This document shows positions 38,036 to 49,666 of a stretch of DNA of 64,000 nt, piece by piece (within the stretch, counting starts at the first letter, position 1; the number at the start of each line of letters is the position of its first letter). This DNA comes from Sebastes aleutianus (lineage: Eukaryota; Chordata; Actinopteri; Perciformes; Sebastidae): positions 16,233,065 to 16,297,064 of the forward strand of contig CAKAKS010000022.1 of assembly GCA_916700875.1 (NCBI GenBank). Reading direction: 5' to 3'. The position numbers and the translations under genes were made by a program. Under the pieces are notes generated by a model. It made no database searches. It was not told the DNA's origin and saw only the letters and a list, made by a program, of their open reading frames with translations.

Positions 38036-38110
38036 GTTCAATAAATAAAATGCATAAATTCAATTAAATAAATAAAGTAAAAAATAAGTAAAATAATCAT
38101 TAATTATTTT
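37560..38110. repeat. AT-rich (ATAAATAA/AAT)n low-complexity tract
   Basis: About 550 bp dominated by aataaataaata and gttgatgagttcaataaataaat phrases, with two pure AAT runs (about 37793-37825 and 37989-38032). The phrase tgataagttcaataaat recurs four or five times, so it behaves as a degenerate tandem array. Confidence 0.9.
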
Positions 38111-39862
38111 TTATTAATATTTTAAAAATAACTTTTTTTAAATCATATTTGCTCCATTTCTACCCACTGCTGCTTTAATTGCTTCAAGTTCAGTTCGTAC
38201 TGCCACAGTTTTCTTCATAGTTTACACTTAATAGTTAATTTTCTCCTCATTGTTGCGTGTTAACCTCATGCGCATGCATCGGCAAACAGATAAATGATGA
38301 CACACAGCTTTTGTTTCATACATCATAGTTTGTTTCTGTACGATCCCACTTTAGTTAAGTTTTTAAGTTGTTGTAATTTCTATTTCTTTGAGTTACCAGT
38401 GCTGCTGAAGCTGCTGCTGCAGGAATGTCTTGGCAGGCCGGAGCAAAAGATGCCACTCCTAAAGCAGAGCTCTTATATACAGGAAGTGGCCAATCAGAAT
38501 GTACCAAGTACCGCCACGTCATGGGGGGATTGGGATTTATACATTGGAGATTGGATTTTTGTTGTTTTGTGGAGATTTCATTAGAGTATATCAGTTTGTT
38601 AGTGCTTTTGTTTTGCTCCAATATTTTGGTTTATTTGTAGTTTAGGTGGCGGTGTTAGTCTTTGTGTCCCCCCTTTGTTTAACAATATACGTATATATAT
38701 GTTCCCATCTGTGTTCTGTTGGTTGGATCAGTTTAGTTTGTTCAGTTTTATTCAGTTTATGTTGAATTATTATATTACAGAGTTAACTTTACTTTCACTT
38801 TCTTGTTTATTGCAAATCCCCATTTGCTATGTTGAAATATCACAAGTTATTGACAAAAATGACAAAACAAATGCTTGATTTCAACAGTGAATTAACCTTA
38901 AACGTATTACAGTACATACAGTACAGTACATCTGTGTGCCACACTTGACCTCATCTGCCAAATCAATAATCAATACCGCCACGGTCACATGACGTCAGTG
39001 ACCTCGCCGGTGACCTCATTGAAAGGCCGACATGCTAACAGTGTGTGTGAGCTTGTGTGTCTGCTGGAGGGATGTCCAGAACCTACAGTACTCTATCAGC
39101 TGTTCGAGGTCAGGATGTGTATTTAATAATGTAACACTGGGTATCTAACGGTCGGTGTATTACAACTCATTTAAGGTTGTGAGTAAAATAGCCACAGAAC
39201 TCTTAACAGCAGCTGTAATATCACTTCGGGCAATCCCTCGCGTCCAAAAACGCCCATGTGGACACATACCAATAGAGCCATGTCACGTCTAAAACGTCCA
39301 ACAAAAATGAAAGTAACATGAACCGTGAAACAACATCAAACTGTTGGCTGTAAACATTGTATAGACGCTGTGTTTGTAGAGAACAGGCTGAGGGAAGGAA
39401 ACCTCCTGCTGACAGATTCTCACTGTTTACCTGCAGAAAACACACAGAAACGTTTCATGTCTGACTGAACTGAAACCTTTTGCAACCTCGATGAAAATAA
39501 AAGTGAAAACCAAAACTTTGTGATCGATATTTTTAACTGCCTTTGATACCAACTCCTGCGGTATCAATCTGCCCGTCTCTCTCCGTCAACATCGTTTCAC
39601 TCCAGCGACTCCCGACTGATTCTTTAAACTGAGGAGATTCTCCCAGGCTGACAGACAGAGAGACAGACAGACAGACATCTGCTCCGTCTTAGTCGATTTT
39701 CTTAAATAAAAAAAACAGTTTCTGGGCTTAAAGCAATTTGGCAAGTTTGCAAGAGAAAATGAGCTGCTGTCTGGTCCAATACAGATCCAGAGTCTGTGTT
39801 CAGCTGTATCTTCATATGGCAACTCCAGAGCATCTGCTCATTATGCTCCAAGTACGGAAGCA

Positions 39863-40898
39863 TTAACCCTCTGAGACCCACAAGATTGCGGTCGATCTCG
39901 ACCGACTTTACTGCCAGAGTGAAGTTCCTGGTATCATATGAAACTAGAAAACCTAATGAATCTATTGGTACCAACCATGTCATAGTAGGTTGTCAAGAAG
40001 AACGCTTAATAACTCTCCAAAGTTAGGCTAAATTTTAGTGAGGAAAACTGTCATGGCCATTTTCAAACGGGTACCTTGACCTCTTACCTCAAGATATGTG
40101 AATGAAAATGAGTTCTATGGGTACCCACGAGTCTCCCCTTTACAGACATGCCCACTTTATGATAATCACATGCAGTTTGGGACAAAAAAACATGCCGTGT
40201 TTGAATATTTCTGCATACTGGAGTCCAACTGTATTCATGTGTGATGAATAGTAGCCATCTCATTGTAGTGAAATGTATAAAATGACCTGTGGTGACCTCT
40301 AGGATAATCACAGCCTCATGAAACTTTACAGTCACAAACTAGAGACCTAGAGCATTCAGAGGATGGATGGCTTTCCTAGCTAGATTGACAATAAGGGGGT
40401 TTCTGAGCAGTTTACACAACAGAAGTGCTCGCCATCCAATCGCCGAACAATGCAATTCTTGCAGAAATCTCCAAAATGTAAAAAAAATTTGAAACCAAAT
40501 CACAGCATGGCTTTTTCTATGGTGTTCCTCAAGATCTTGGTGTCTTAAAGCGGTATTTTGGAGGGATTATTGATCATTTTTATCAATTTTCCAGTGTTAA
40601 AAAATGGTTAAATTAAGCACCAAATCTGTGTAACAAATGGTATCAACACAAAAATTGCTGCAGCAATTTATGAGACAATAGAACATGGGAATGACAATCA
40701 CATACTTCTATCAGACCACAACAACTTGACACACAGTGCTGAGCCATATCTCAAATTAATCTTTAGGTTCCCAGCTTTCAGATGATGTACACCTCTTCTA
40801 TGTGACATCTACTGTTGACCTGCTATCTCCCCCTAAAGACACCCTGTACCCCCCTAAAAAAGACTAAAACTGGTCTATTGTGGGTCTCAGAGGGTTAA
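39863..40898. mobile_element. piggyBac-like MITE, perfect 21-bp ends including TTAA
   Basis: TTAACCCTCTGAGACCCACA at 39863 is matched by its exact reverse complement ending at 40898. TTAA occurs at both ends (39863-39866, 40895-40898) as target duplication. The interior (1028 bp) contains the shared 250-bp module (39932-40180, minus) and no transposase. Perfect ends suggest a relatively recent insertion. A diverged internal fragment of the same family is at 47505-47655. Confidence 0.9.
39932..40180 (-). mobile_element. Shared 250-bp transposon module, copy inside the TTAA element
   Basis: Same sequence block as in the hAT-like elements at 29360-29610 and 51590-51845, in the reverse direction: catatgaaactagaaaacct, ccaaccatgtcatagtaggttgt, gggtacccacgagtctcccc and ctttatgataatcacatgca. 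Confidence 0.8.
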
Positions 40899-41669
40899 AC
40901 ATGAGGATGATTGTAGGGTGATGCAAGAGGATGGTCACCAAAATCATCTGTATACATTCACTGAGAAGGGAAAATAAACACTGTCCGCCTACAATCTGCA
41001 TCAACACATTGTTTTTATGTAAGAGGGATTTATGGAGCATTTAGAGGTCAAAGTAGCTCCGCTGCAGCTGATGTACACCTCCTTCAAAATCTGACTGCAC
41101 GTTGAAGACAACAATTGATTGATAGGTCAATTTTGTCTGCATGTGTTTATACGTTTCTGGCGCCGACAACATTAAGCAAGCTGCGGAAGGACTCGGTAAT
41201 CATTTAATAATCCAAGCTGTCAATCACAGTGAATGAAAGGATGTGAACACGGCGATTACACAGCAGTAGTTCAGTAATGAGACGAGGCCAAGCAGAAGTT
41301 ACCTGGATGTAATCCCGCATCTATAATAACCCATTCTCCAGAATCAATCCCGACTAATAGGCTGAGTGTCCATATGGTGTTGTTTTTCTGAACGCCGGCG
41401 TCTTTTCTCAATTGTTTTCCAATAAGGAGTGTATGCACCCAGCATCTACTTTCATAGCATTTAGAATTTTTTGTACAAACTATTCAGAGCTTTTCAGATA
41501 GACGCTGGTGTTGTCACTATAAAGGAGGCGTTGAACCTCAGCATATATAGCGGTCTGTAGTGTACTGGGATCTCCACCAGGTCAATAAAAAGACCACAAA
41601 AAGATATCTTGTTGGTTTCTTATACTGTGCTTCGATAAAAAATATATTATATATTATATATGGTAACAT

Positions 41670-42184
41670 TTAAAGGGACTGTTTGTAACTTCTTACACGT
41701 ATAAATCACCCGGGTCGGTGTCCCATACGCGTTCGCATATGCGTGCTCGCGTGTGGCTACGCTGTTCAGACTCAGATTCTAACACAAACTACACGGAAGC
41801 ACCAAAACCACAAAGTTATATCTAGTGAAGCCCGTCTGTTAAACAGTGTTGGCCACGGTCGGAGGACGCGGGGGAGACCGTAGCTTTGGTCTCTAGGGCC
41901 GGAGTCTCTGCTCCTCTGCTCCTCTGCCTACCTGCTTGCCTTCACTCAGATCGCTCCACCTCACATTTATGCGCGCACACTACACACTACAGAAGAGTTA
42001 GTTTAGCTCTGAGAATATCTAGTAAATGTACGGTGGACGTTTGTGCAGAAATAACTGTTTTTTTAGTGATGCTCGTTCATGTCTGTTTAGAGCGAGCAAG
42101 CGCGAGCCCGACGCCGACTTTCGTTGACTTAACAGCCACAGGTGTGGATGTTAAACATTTCTGAATCTTACAAACATTCCCTTT
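41670..42184. mobile_element. TTAA-type MITE (AAGGGACTGTTTGTAA ends)
   Basis: TTAA at 41670-41673, then AGGGACTGTTTGTAA. The right end, read in reverse, is AAAGGGAATGTTTGTAA, with the terminal TTAA decayed to TCAA. The interior is GC-rich with CGCGT/CGCATATGCG phrases and encodes nothing recognisable. A second member starts at 63554. Confidence 0.75.
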
Positions 42185-42675
42185 CAATCCCTACATCTTG
42201 GTTTATGGCTGTAGCAATCTTGGTTTTTGGAATGGAACCAGCAGCGTTGAGGTTATGTGGCCTTCTCTGTAACCACTCGGCTACAAATAGATTTTATCTG
42301 ATGAGCTAATCAAATGTTTTTTTCTTCTTTAAAACCCTAATATCAGAAACACATTTGTAGGAAACCCACATCTGTCAGTATAACAGTGTAACTTAAGTAT
42401 TAATACTTAAGGTAACTGAGTAAAGTACCTAACAATTGTTCTGGTAATGTAAATGATTCAACAACTGAACCCTTCCTTTAATACAGTGAGCTGTGTTTGG
42501 ATCAGCTCGAATAATTCTCTCCTCTCTGTTTGTCTGATGGACGCAGTAGTTAATCAGTCTAATCCATTAAATACACACAATCACAGACCGCTGACGGCTG
42601 GCGGTGATGTCACCGATCAATACGCACGCATCAGCCGCAGTGAATGAAAAAATAAATCTGCCTGGACGCAGTTAC

Positions 42676-42698
42676 GACTGTGTGTGTGTGTGTGTGTG
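42676..42698. repeat. (TG)n microsatellite
   Basis: Short TG run. CA-rich patches follow at 42773-42900. Confidence 0.9.
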
Positions 42699-43204
42699 AT
42701 GTTTTTACTGTCAGAGAGAGAAACCATCTCACTGTCAGCTGAAGGACGACACAGACCGGCTATCAAACACACCACACACTCACAAATACACACACAGATA
42801 AAAACACATTCACGACTCCTATCATTTCTCTCACACACACACACCATGATGTAATGCTGCTGTATCACTGCTGTCATTTCACACACAAACACACACACAC
42901 AGAGAGAGGTAAACATTAGTGTCCCAGTAATGTCACTCTGCTATCTCTCTCTCAGTTTCACTTCCACTCTAATAAATTCTGTTTTCACTCAGCTGTAACA
43001 ACACGCTGGCCTCTGTACAGTCACAACACACTGTAAATCATCCTCTATGTGTATCAAGTCATATAACAGCTACGGCTTAGTGTGGCTGCGTTCGCACTGA
43101 ACATAAAGAAGACTTTACAGAAGATGCGATTACGCACAAAGTCAACAGGAAGTTATCAATCCTTGGATCTCTGTGTGGTTGGTTCAGCAGCTCTTAGGAT
43201 GGTT

Positions 43205-43445
43205 GTTGGTTGGTTTGTTCCAGACTGAAATATGTCAACAACTATAATATGGATGACTGTGAAATTTTGTGCAGCTATTCATGGTTCCAAGAGGACGAAT
43301 TCTGGTGACTTTGGTTTTTGTAAAATATCTCGACAACTATTATTTTGTATATACTTTTGTTGAACATTATACCTGCTAAACATCAGCATTATACTATAGC
43401 ATTGTCATTGTGAACATGTAAGCATTTAGCTCAAAGCACCACTAT
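43205..43445 (+). repeat. Dispersed fish repeat (aaatatgtcaacaacta)
   Basis: ccagactgaaatatgtcaac, ttcatggttccaagaggacgaattctggtgac and aacatgtaagcatttagctcaaagcacc are stock phrases of a widespread perciform repeat. Related text is at 46440-46830. Confidence 0.55.
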
Positions 43446-43448
43446 GTC

Positions 43449-43850
43449 TTAAGACCTTTACTCACCGGCCGCGTTTTTTTTTTTGTGCGATTAATTCGCA
43501 CATCAATATATGTTTTCGAACTGCTGTTTTTGTCATGAATACTTTCACATAGACGGGGAATATTACGCGGCGAAAAAGCGTCACTATTTTTTCGGAGTGG
43601 GGTTGATTTTTCTGAACTCTCACGCCACGAATAAAGGAACCAATCATGTTGAGTTGCATCGATATTTATGAAACAACAACATGGAGGCTCCGTAGTCCAA
43701 ACCAAGACGGCAAAGTGTATCACAAAGGCAGCACAGACTAGATCCACTCCTTCTGTTCTTACCTTTCACAATAAAAGCCCTAGATATATAATATTCAGAG
43801 GCGAGCATTTCACATTTTCATCTTGTTTATTCGGTGTGTAAAGGCCTTTA
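43449..43850 (+). mobile_element. MITE with AAGGCCTTTACAC ends, copy 2
   Basis: The left end ttaagacctttactcaccgg and the right end cggtgtgtaaaggccttta pair as inverted repeats. Same family and orientation as 18201-18625, with only short open frames. Confidence 0.75.
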
Positions 43851-44145
43851 GGCTGCACTCACACCAAACCGGGCGTTGTGGCGACTAGCGCAGGGTTGTG
43901 CTGTGGTGTGGTAATGTGGTTAAATGGCCCATCTGTGTGACGCCATACAGCTAGGATGCCGGGTCCTACAGGTGATGGTCTGACGGCATCGAAAACTAGA
44001 ATTATCGCCTCGTGGTTGTATGCCTACGCCAACCAGTCAAGATGCAGTTGACATCCATGTCTGTCCACTTCATCATTTTATCCTGTTATTGTGTGAAATT
44101 GTTTTAATTAGCATATGAATTCTTCAGTTATGGTCAAAAACGTGT

Positions 44146-44310
44146 ATTGTAAGGTCACAGTGACCTTTGACCACCAAAAAACCAAGTGGGTGTCTGTGCA
44201 AAATTTGAAGAAATTCCCTCCAGGCGCTCCTGAGACATCACGTTCACGAGAATGGTACGAACGGACGGACAACCCGTAAACATAACGCCTCTGGCCACGG
44301 CTGTCGCTTT
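44146..44310 (+). repeat. Dispersed fish repeat (gtgacctttgaccacc ... ggccacggctg)
   Basis: ggtcacagtgacctttgacc, caaaatttgaagaaattccc, ctcctgagacatcacgttcacgagaatgg and cataacgcctctggccacgg form a recognised common teleost repeat. Confidence 0.7.
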
Positions 44311-45489
44311 ACTTTCGATAACTAACCAGGATGCGAGGCCTATCAAAACCATGGGTTTTAACCTGGTGCACACGGCCAAATTGAGTGGCTACATGTGAAA
44401 CATAACGATACTCCCCATTGTGTTTTGGTCATTCATGCTGCTCGTCTTCCCGTGGGCGTCTTCCAGTCATGTCGTCGGGTTGCATTTCTCCAAAAAGTTG
44501 ATTCTGTTTCAACTTTTGGCTGCAGGGCCGCTCCGTTGTTTTTGAGCATCCCCTGCTGTCTCCACCGCCAAAGCCCAAATGCTCTACTTTCAATGTCTGA
44601 TTTGGAAATGAACGCAGCCTTAGTTTTGTTTATTAGCAAAGAGTGATGTGGGGCTTCTAATTTTAATCTGGCACCTACAGTCCCTTTTTAGCGGTGAAAT
44701 TGACAAACACCACCAGCTGTGGATGAGATGAGCTGTGAGTAATTAAAGTGAGTTCTGTAAGAATGAAAATAAACATTTGGCAGATGTCTATTTAATATGC
44801 TCCCTGCACGTCTGAGGGAAACAACACCACTGTACGACCACTAATCTAGCCTCTATCGTCACATCAATTACAGGACAAGTTATCATATGAATATAAATAT
44901 TTATGAACTAAATCAATCTGAACTAGGACCTCCAGTATTTGGAGGAAGTAGCTATCAAATGCCAAACCTCTTTTACTTTTATTGATACGCATACTAATAC
45001 AAATACTGATGCTTCTAATATTAATAAATTCACCTATTACTACCACAAATGCTAAAACTATGTTAATACTTTTTCTATACCCTGCCCCTCCTCGTCTTCC
45101 TCCTCCTCCTCTCCTCTCAGGTTCTCCCAGCAGGACTGATTTTTCAATAAAAATTCAAACTTTTAAAGCCGGTCTCTTCTTCCTCACATTCTCCTCCCTC
45201 CACCAGAACTCATCTCGGAGCGCGGCAGCCAGCAGAGTGAATATCTGCTCAGAAAGTGGAGGCTTTATTGAAATCGTACCTTCTTTCGGCGGACTGGCAG
45301 CGAGCTGCTGAATTGAGTATCATCTCCCGAGGATTCCTGAGACGCCTCCAGTCATGTTCTCCCAGGTGAGGAGAAACCGGGATGCATTACAATGGGGGAG
45401 CGGGTCGCTGTGACGTTCCCACTTCAAAGTATCCTCATATATGCATTCAAAATCTCTCCCAGGACTGAAATGTGCTGCTTCAACCGAGC

Positions 45490-45810
45490 TGAAAGCGTCG
45501 CACGGTGGCTCAGCGGTTCGTAGCGTCGCCTCACAGGAAGGAGGTCCCGCGTTTAAACCCGATCTGTCGAGTTCCCGTGGTCTGTCCGTCTCAGCGTGCG
45601 TCTAAAAACATGTAAGTCAGCTGAAGGGGAAACTTTAAATTGCCCCGAGGTGTGAAAGTGAGTGTGAAAGCTCGTCGGTCATGTTTCCTCGCTCTGTGAC
45701 AGACTGTGGCGGCCTGCTCAGGGTGCCTCTCACCCAGTGCATGCTGGGATTAGCTTCAACTCCGCGTGGCCCTGCTAAGCAGTTTAGAAGATACATAGAT
45801 GGATGTAAGC
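45490..45810 (+). repeat. Common fish repeat (gcacggtggctcagcggtt head, atggatg tail)
   Basis: gtcgcacggtggctcagcggttcgtagcgtcgcctcacag, aattgcccc.gaggtgtgaa, ctcagggtgcctctcaccca, gtgcatgctgggattagctt and ggatg form the widespread vertebrate repeat that ends in a ggatgga tail. Open frames over it are chance. Confidence 0.8.
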
Positions 45811-46089
45811 TGAATGAGGTGGTGGAGACATCGAGACATGAGGAAGACTCTGGTCCTGTTACTCGCTGCCTTCAGGATGCTGTCATCAATCACAGGAATT
45901 CATTTTTGTCCAATCTTTCCACGCAGTCTCACGGCAGCTCATGAAATAGTCACGAAATTTAATCTATTTGATCCATCTACATAGACATGAATTTTCTTTT
46001 TTTTCTCGACGCTCAGCACGACTTTCAACAACTTACTTTTGTGCGTTTTCCTACATAATGTCCAGCAACATGTGACGCACGTGTCAATT

Positions 46090-46375
46090 TCCATGCCAGT
46101 CTTTTAAAAAAAAACGACTTAGTTAGGTTTAGGAAAAGATCGCAGTTTGAGTTAAAATAACTACAAAAGTGGTGTGACTTAAGAATGGAAGTTACGCAAC
46201 AAATGATTCAACATTGACTTCTGGCTTCACACGGGGCACCAACAGCGGTATCCTGGACGAATGTCCGATGTTTTTGATTTTTTTTGGTTGGAAGTTTATT
46301 TTGAAAATAGACTGTATGCATATAACGAGCGGAAACTGACACGCCGTCCCTGACACGTCCAAAACTAACACTACT
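46090..46375 (+). repeat. Third copy of the 24.7 kb dispersed repeat
   Basis: cgacttagttaggtttaggaaaag, gaagtttattttgaaaatagactgtatgcatataacgagcgg and tgacacgccgtccctgac. The 49665-49830 stretch repeats its left part (acttagttaggtttaggaaag, tgggacactaacagtggtctcctgga). Confidence 0.65.
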
Positions 46376-46439
46376 AGAGGGTTACCTAGAGCGTCATAGG
46401 TTGAAGCGTAGAGCCACTGACGAAGCTTCGGTATTTGAC

Positions 46440-46830
46440 GAGTGAGAATGTGTTAGCTCACAATGCTAACATGCTGATGTTTCGCAGGTAAAGATCTTTA
46501 GTTCTGCAGGTATTTGGTCATAAACTAAAGTGTTGGACAAATGGAAAATTTGACCTGATGATGGCACTAGATGAAAAACTACAGGGATCTACAAAATTAT
46601 TACAATTCATCCTGAGGGGAACATGAATGTTTGTGCCAAATTTAATGGAAATCCATCCAGTTGTTATTGACATATTTCAATCAAAACAAGAAACGGCTAA
46701 TGCCTAACGGATTACCAAAGTGAGTAGGATTCATCCTCTGGGGATCATGAACGTCTGCACCAAACGTCATATCAATCCATCCAGTAGTTACTGAGATATT
46801 TTAGTCTGGACCAAAGTTATTTCCATCCCT
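46440..46830 (+). repeat. Dispersed fish repeat (gaaatccatccagttgttattgacata)
   Basis: Two consecutive related stretches, ttcatcctgaggggaacatgaatgtttgtgccaaa and ttcatcctctggggatcatgaacgtctgcaccaaa, each followed by a.tccatccagt.gtta.tgaca/gata. An internally duplicated common repeat. Confidence 0.7.
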
Positions 46831-47504
46831 ACAGATCCACTGCTGAGGGTGGGAAATTAAATCATCGGTATGGCAATCAGTGCAACAACAGAGTCTCCTT
46901 TTAACAGTTCTACCATTGGATTCTACTTTATTCATTAGACTCCTGTTAATGAAACACTTTCTTCAGTGTGAAATCCTTTGGAGGAGGTGACGGGATTATT
47001 CCCCCTGAACTGCTGGAGAGCTTTTAATGTGAAACAGATTAACAGCAAAACAGCAGCAGCAGCACATTATCACAGCGAACTGAAGCAGATCAGAAAAACA
47101 AGACCCAAACACCATCAAACATACAGTAGTTCTCTTTAGAGAAGAACATTAGAAAGAAAGGCCCCGTCTAATTATTTGCAATTAAGGGAAATAAATCCCT
47201 TGGCCACTGTGGGAAAGCACTCAGTCCAACTCTACGTTCAAAGAGCACACCACTAGGACCGTTCATCACAACGTCAGCGCAGTCGTAGAGCAACAAACCA
47301 TCCACAGGGTCTCTCTACCATGTAATAAATGCTCTCTGTGTCCATATAACACCATGAACAGTCACTAAATGTCCCACACTCTAGCACTGCAAGCTACATG
47401 GCACACATGCCTCGGCAAACTTCTCTTAATTTAACAGATAGATGCTTGAAAATAATTAAAAGCAAAGCCCCGAAATGTAAAACCATCAATATGATTACAC
47501 TTGT

Positions 47505-47655
47505 AAGAGACCCGCGGGGCCGGGGGCGACCCCGACCGAATTAACTGTCTTTCAGAGGCTCTAGCAGGTTCAGCTACAGAAGCTAAAGACATCATAGTAA
47601 ACTACAAAACCTAGAGAATCCATTGGTACAAACCATGTCATACTAGCTTCAAAAT
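47505..47655 (-). mobile_element. Internal fragment of the TTAA element family
   Basis: agagacccgcggggccgggggcgaccccgaccgaattaactg, ctttcagaggctctagcagg, catagtaaactacaaaacct and accatgtcatactagctt follow the layout of the left part of 39863-40898, with the shared module starting in the same place. Confidence 0.65.
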
Positions 47656-48274
47656 AAGAGTCTCAGTAACAACACTACATCTGTAAATGACAGCAGCAGG
47701 AAGGAGCAGCCAGTCCAGGTATGATTTTAAGAGGTCTGGTCAGGTACACATTGTCTCAATCTTCCTTTGATTCTCTCCAGGAAACAACTAAATTAGTCCA
47801 ATCAGTCAACTCGAGGAAATCAAGAGCAGAAGGTGACGTTTTCTCCTCAGAGTTGATTAAAACTTTTGGTAATCAGGGCACGAAAAGGTGAAATAAACGC
47901 ACAAACACTAAATAATACAATCTCTTCTTCCTTTTTCTCAGTTAATTTAAACGTCTCTTCCTCCTTTACCTACTCCCCCTCCTCCTCCTCTCCCCTTGTT
48001 ATCTCTCCACTCGTCCGTGACATCTCTCGCTGCGTTCTGTCGCTCCGTCTGTCGCCCTTGGATGATGGATGGGGTGATGGACGCTCGGTTGCCACGGTAA
48101 TTTGATGGATGGTTTAGCAACTGATACGAGCGCAGAGAGAGCGAACGCAGTAACACACTCTCTCTCCTCCCAGCCAGCGTTTATATGTGGGTCCTTGACT
48201 TTGAGATCAACAGACCTCAGACGGTCGCCGCCGCTCCCTCCCATAACAAACAGCGCTGACCCGTGACTGCGGCG

Positions 48275-48425
48275 CCACACATCTGTCCTATCGAATCATC
48301 ACTTTTGCTGACGACAGCACGGTGATGAAGAGAGACAGACCAAGGGCCGGGGCGAGGATAACAGTCTCTCCGTCAATGTCAACAAGACAAAAGAGATGAT
48401 TGTTGACTTCAGGAGGAGCGGAGCG
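48275..48425 (+). mobile_element. LINE reverse-transcriptase fragment with FADD box
   Basis: At 48295 the frame reads IITFADDSTVMK, with the catalytic (Y/F)xDD motif as FADD (48304-48315). After a frameshift of two bases, DNSLSVNVNKTKEMIVDFRRS (48357-48419) follows, the conserved block after the YADD box in fish CR1/L2-type LINEs. Internally deleted between the two blocks. Dead copy. Confidence 0.85.
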
Positions 48426-48738
48426 TGAACGGAGAGAGACAGCGGAGAGGCACCTCGTCCATAAAGACACAAAGTCCACTGACAAACCTGGTTATTCAGC
48501 TACCTCTATACACCGGTCTAACTTTACCCAGTTTGCTAATTGTCTGTTGTTTGTGCGCGTGTACAGAAGCCTCATTCATCAAACTGTGAGCAATCAAAAC
48601 ATCTGTGAGTTATAACGGCCTGTACGCACAAGAAAATTGGTATTAATCACATGTATGTATGCACAACATAAAGCCAGCTGTGTGCTATTAACAATAACAC
48701 ATCCCACTCACTCATTTACATAAAGAGACCCTTCTTTC

Positions 48739-48768
48739 TGTTGTTGTTGTTGTTGTTATTGTTGTTGG
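48739..48768. repeat. (GTT)n microsatellite
   Basis: Nine to ten TTG/GTT units with one TTA. Confidence 0.93.
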
Positions 48769-48975
48769 GCTCCTGTAATAAATCAAGTTAATTCTGTCAG
48801 GATATTAATCCTGTGCCAAGCTATAAACAAATGGTTCAACAACAAAAATTACAAAGCGGATTGTCATTTTGCAAACATATGTATTGTGTATCTTACTACT
48901 GTATGTTGCACTCAGTCTCAGTTCCTTTTCTATGTATTACAAAACTACTGATACAGGGTCAAAGGCTGTGTGGGA

Positions 48976-49505
48976 CGTGTTCATGTTTTTGGTGAACGGT
49001 GAATTGAACATTTGCAACTAATGAACTTTCACGTTAACGAAGCTCACACGTTGGGTTTTAAGGCACCTGGCATGCCAGCATTACTAGTGCAATCAAAGGA
49101 GCGGAGACATCAGTCACTGTCTATTCCATCCCCGCCTACAAAGTCTCAAAAGTCAACTTGACGAGGGAGTGTTGAGCAATTGCAAACGAGTAGGGAGGGT
49201 CGAGCCCGCGATCGTTACAGCCCTGTGTTTGTGGGACCACATTTGTGCACACGGAGCAGAAATACTCCCCCAGCGACCGTACTTTTTTGGCTTTTGAATA
49301 CTGTTCTTTGCGCTTGTATCGCGTGCACACGCCTGTTTTTTAGGTGCCCCAGTTCTGAAACTAATTAAACGCCATAGCATCTGACCACTTTTTTAAAAAA
49401 TCCCGGTAGAAATGAATGTGAACTAGTTCATTTTTCGGGACTGGGAACTTCGTTAAAAATTCAAAATGGTGAACTATGACCATGAACTATAGTTCAATTT
49501 AATCT
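48976..49505. mobile_element. gaactagttca-type hAT-like repeat
   Basis: The left side has gtgttcatgtttttggtgaacggtgaattgaac. The right side has gaactagttcatttttcggg and ggtgaactatgaccatgaactatagttcaa. Such goodly repeated gaac/gttc ends belong to a common fish hAT-like element. The interior is non-coding. Confidence 0.6.
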
Positions 49506-49551
49506 GTGTGAACCAATGCATTCTCATCCCAGCTCGTCACATACCGCCACT

Positions 49552-49666
49552 TTGTCACGCCACTTTGTCACGCCCTTTGTCACGCCCTTTGTCACGCCCT
49601 TTGCCACGCCCTTTGTAACGTCCTTTGTCACGCCCTTTGACACGCCCTTTGACACACCCTTTGTCA
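49552..49666 (+). repeat. 13-bp minisatellite (gtcacgccctttg)
   Basis: About eight or nine copies of tcacgccctttg with single-base changes (ccacgcc, acgtcc, cacacc). It abuts the left end of a dispersed-repeat copy (cttagttaggtttagg). Confidence 0.9.
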
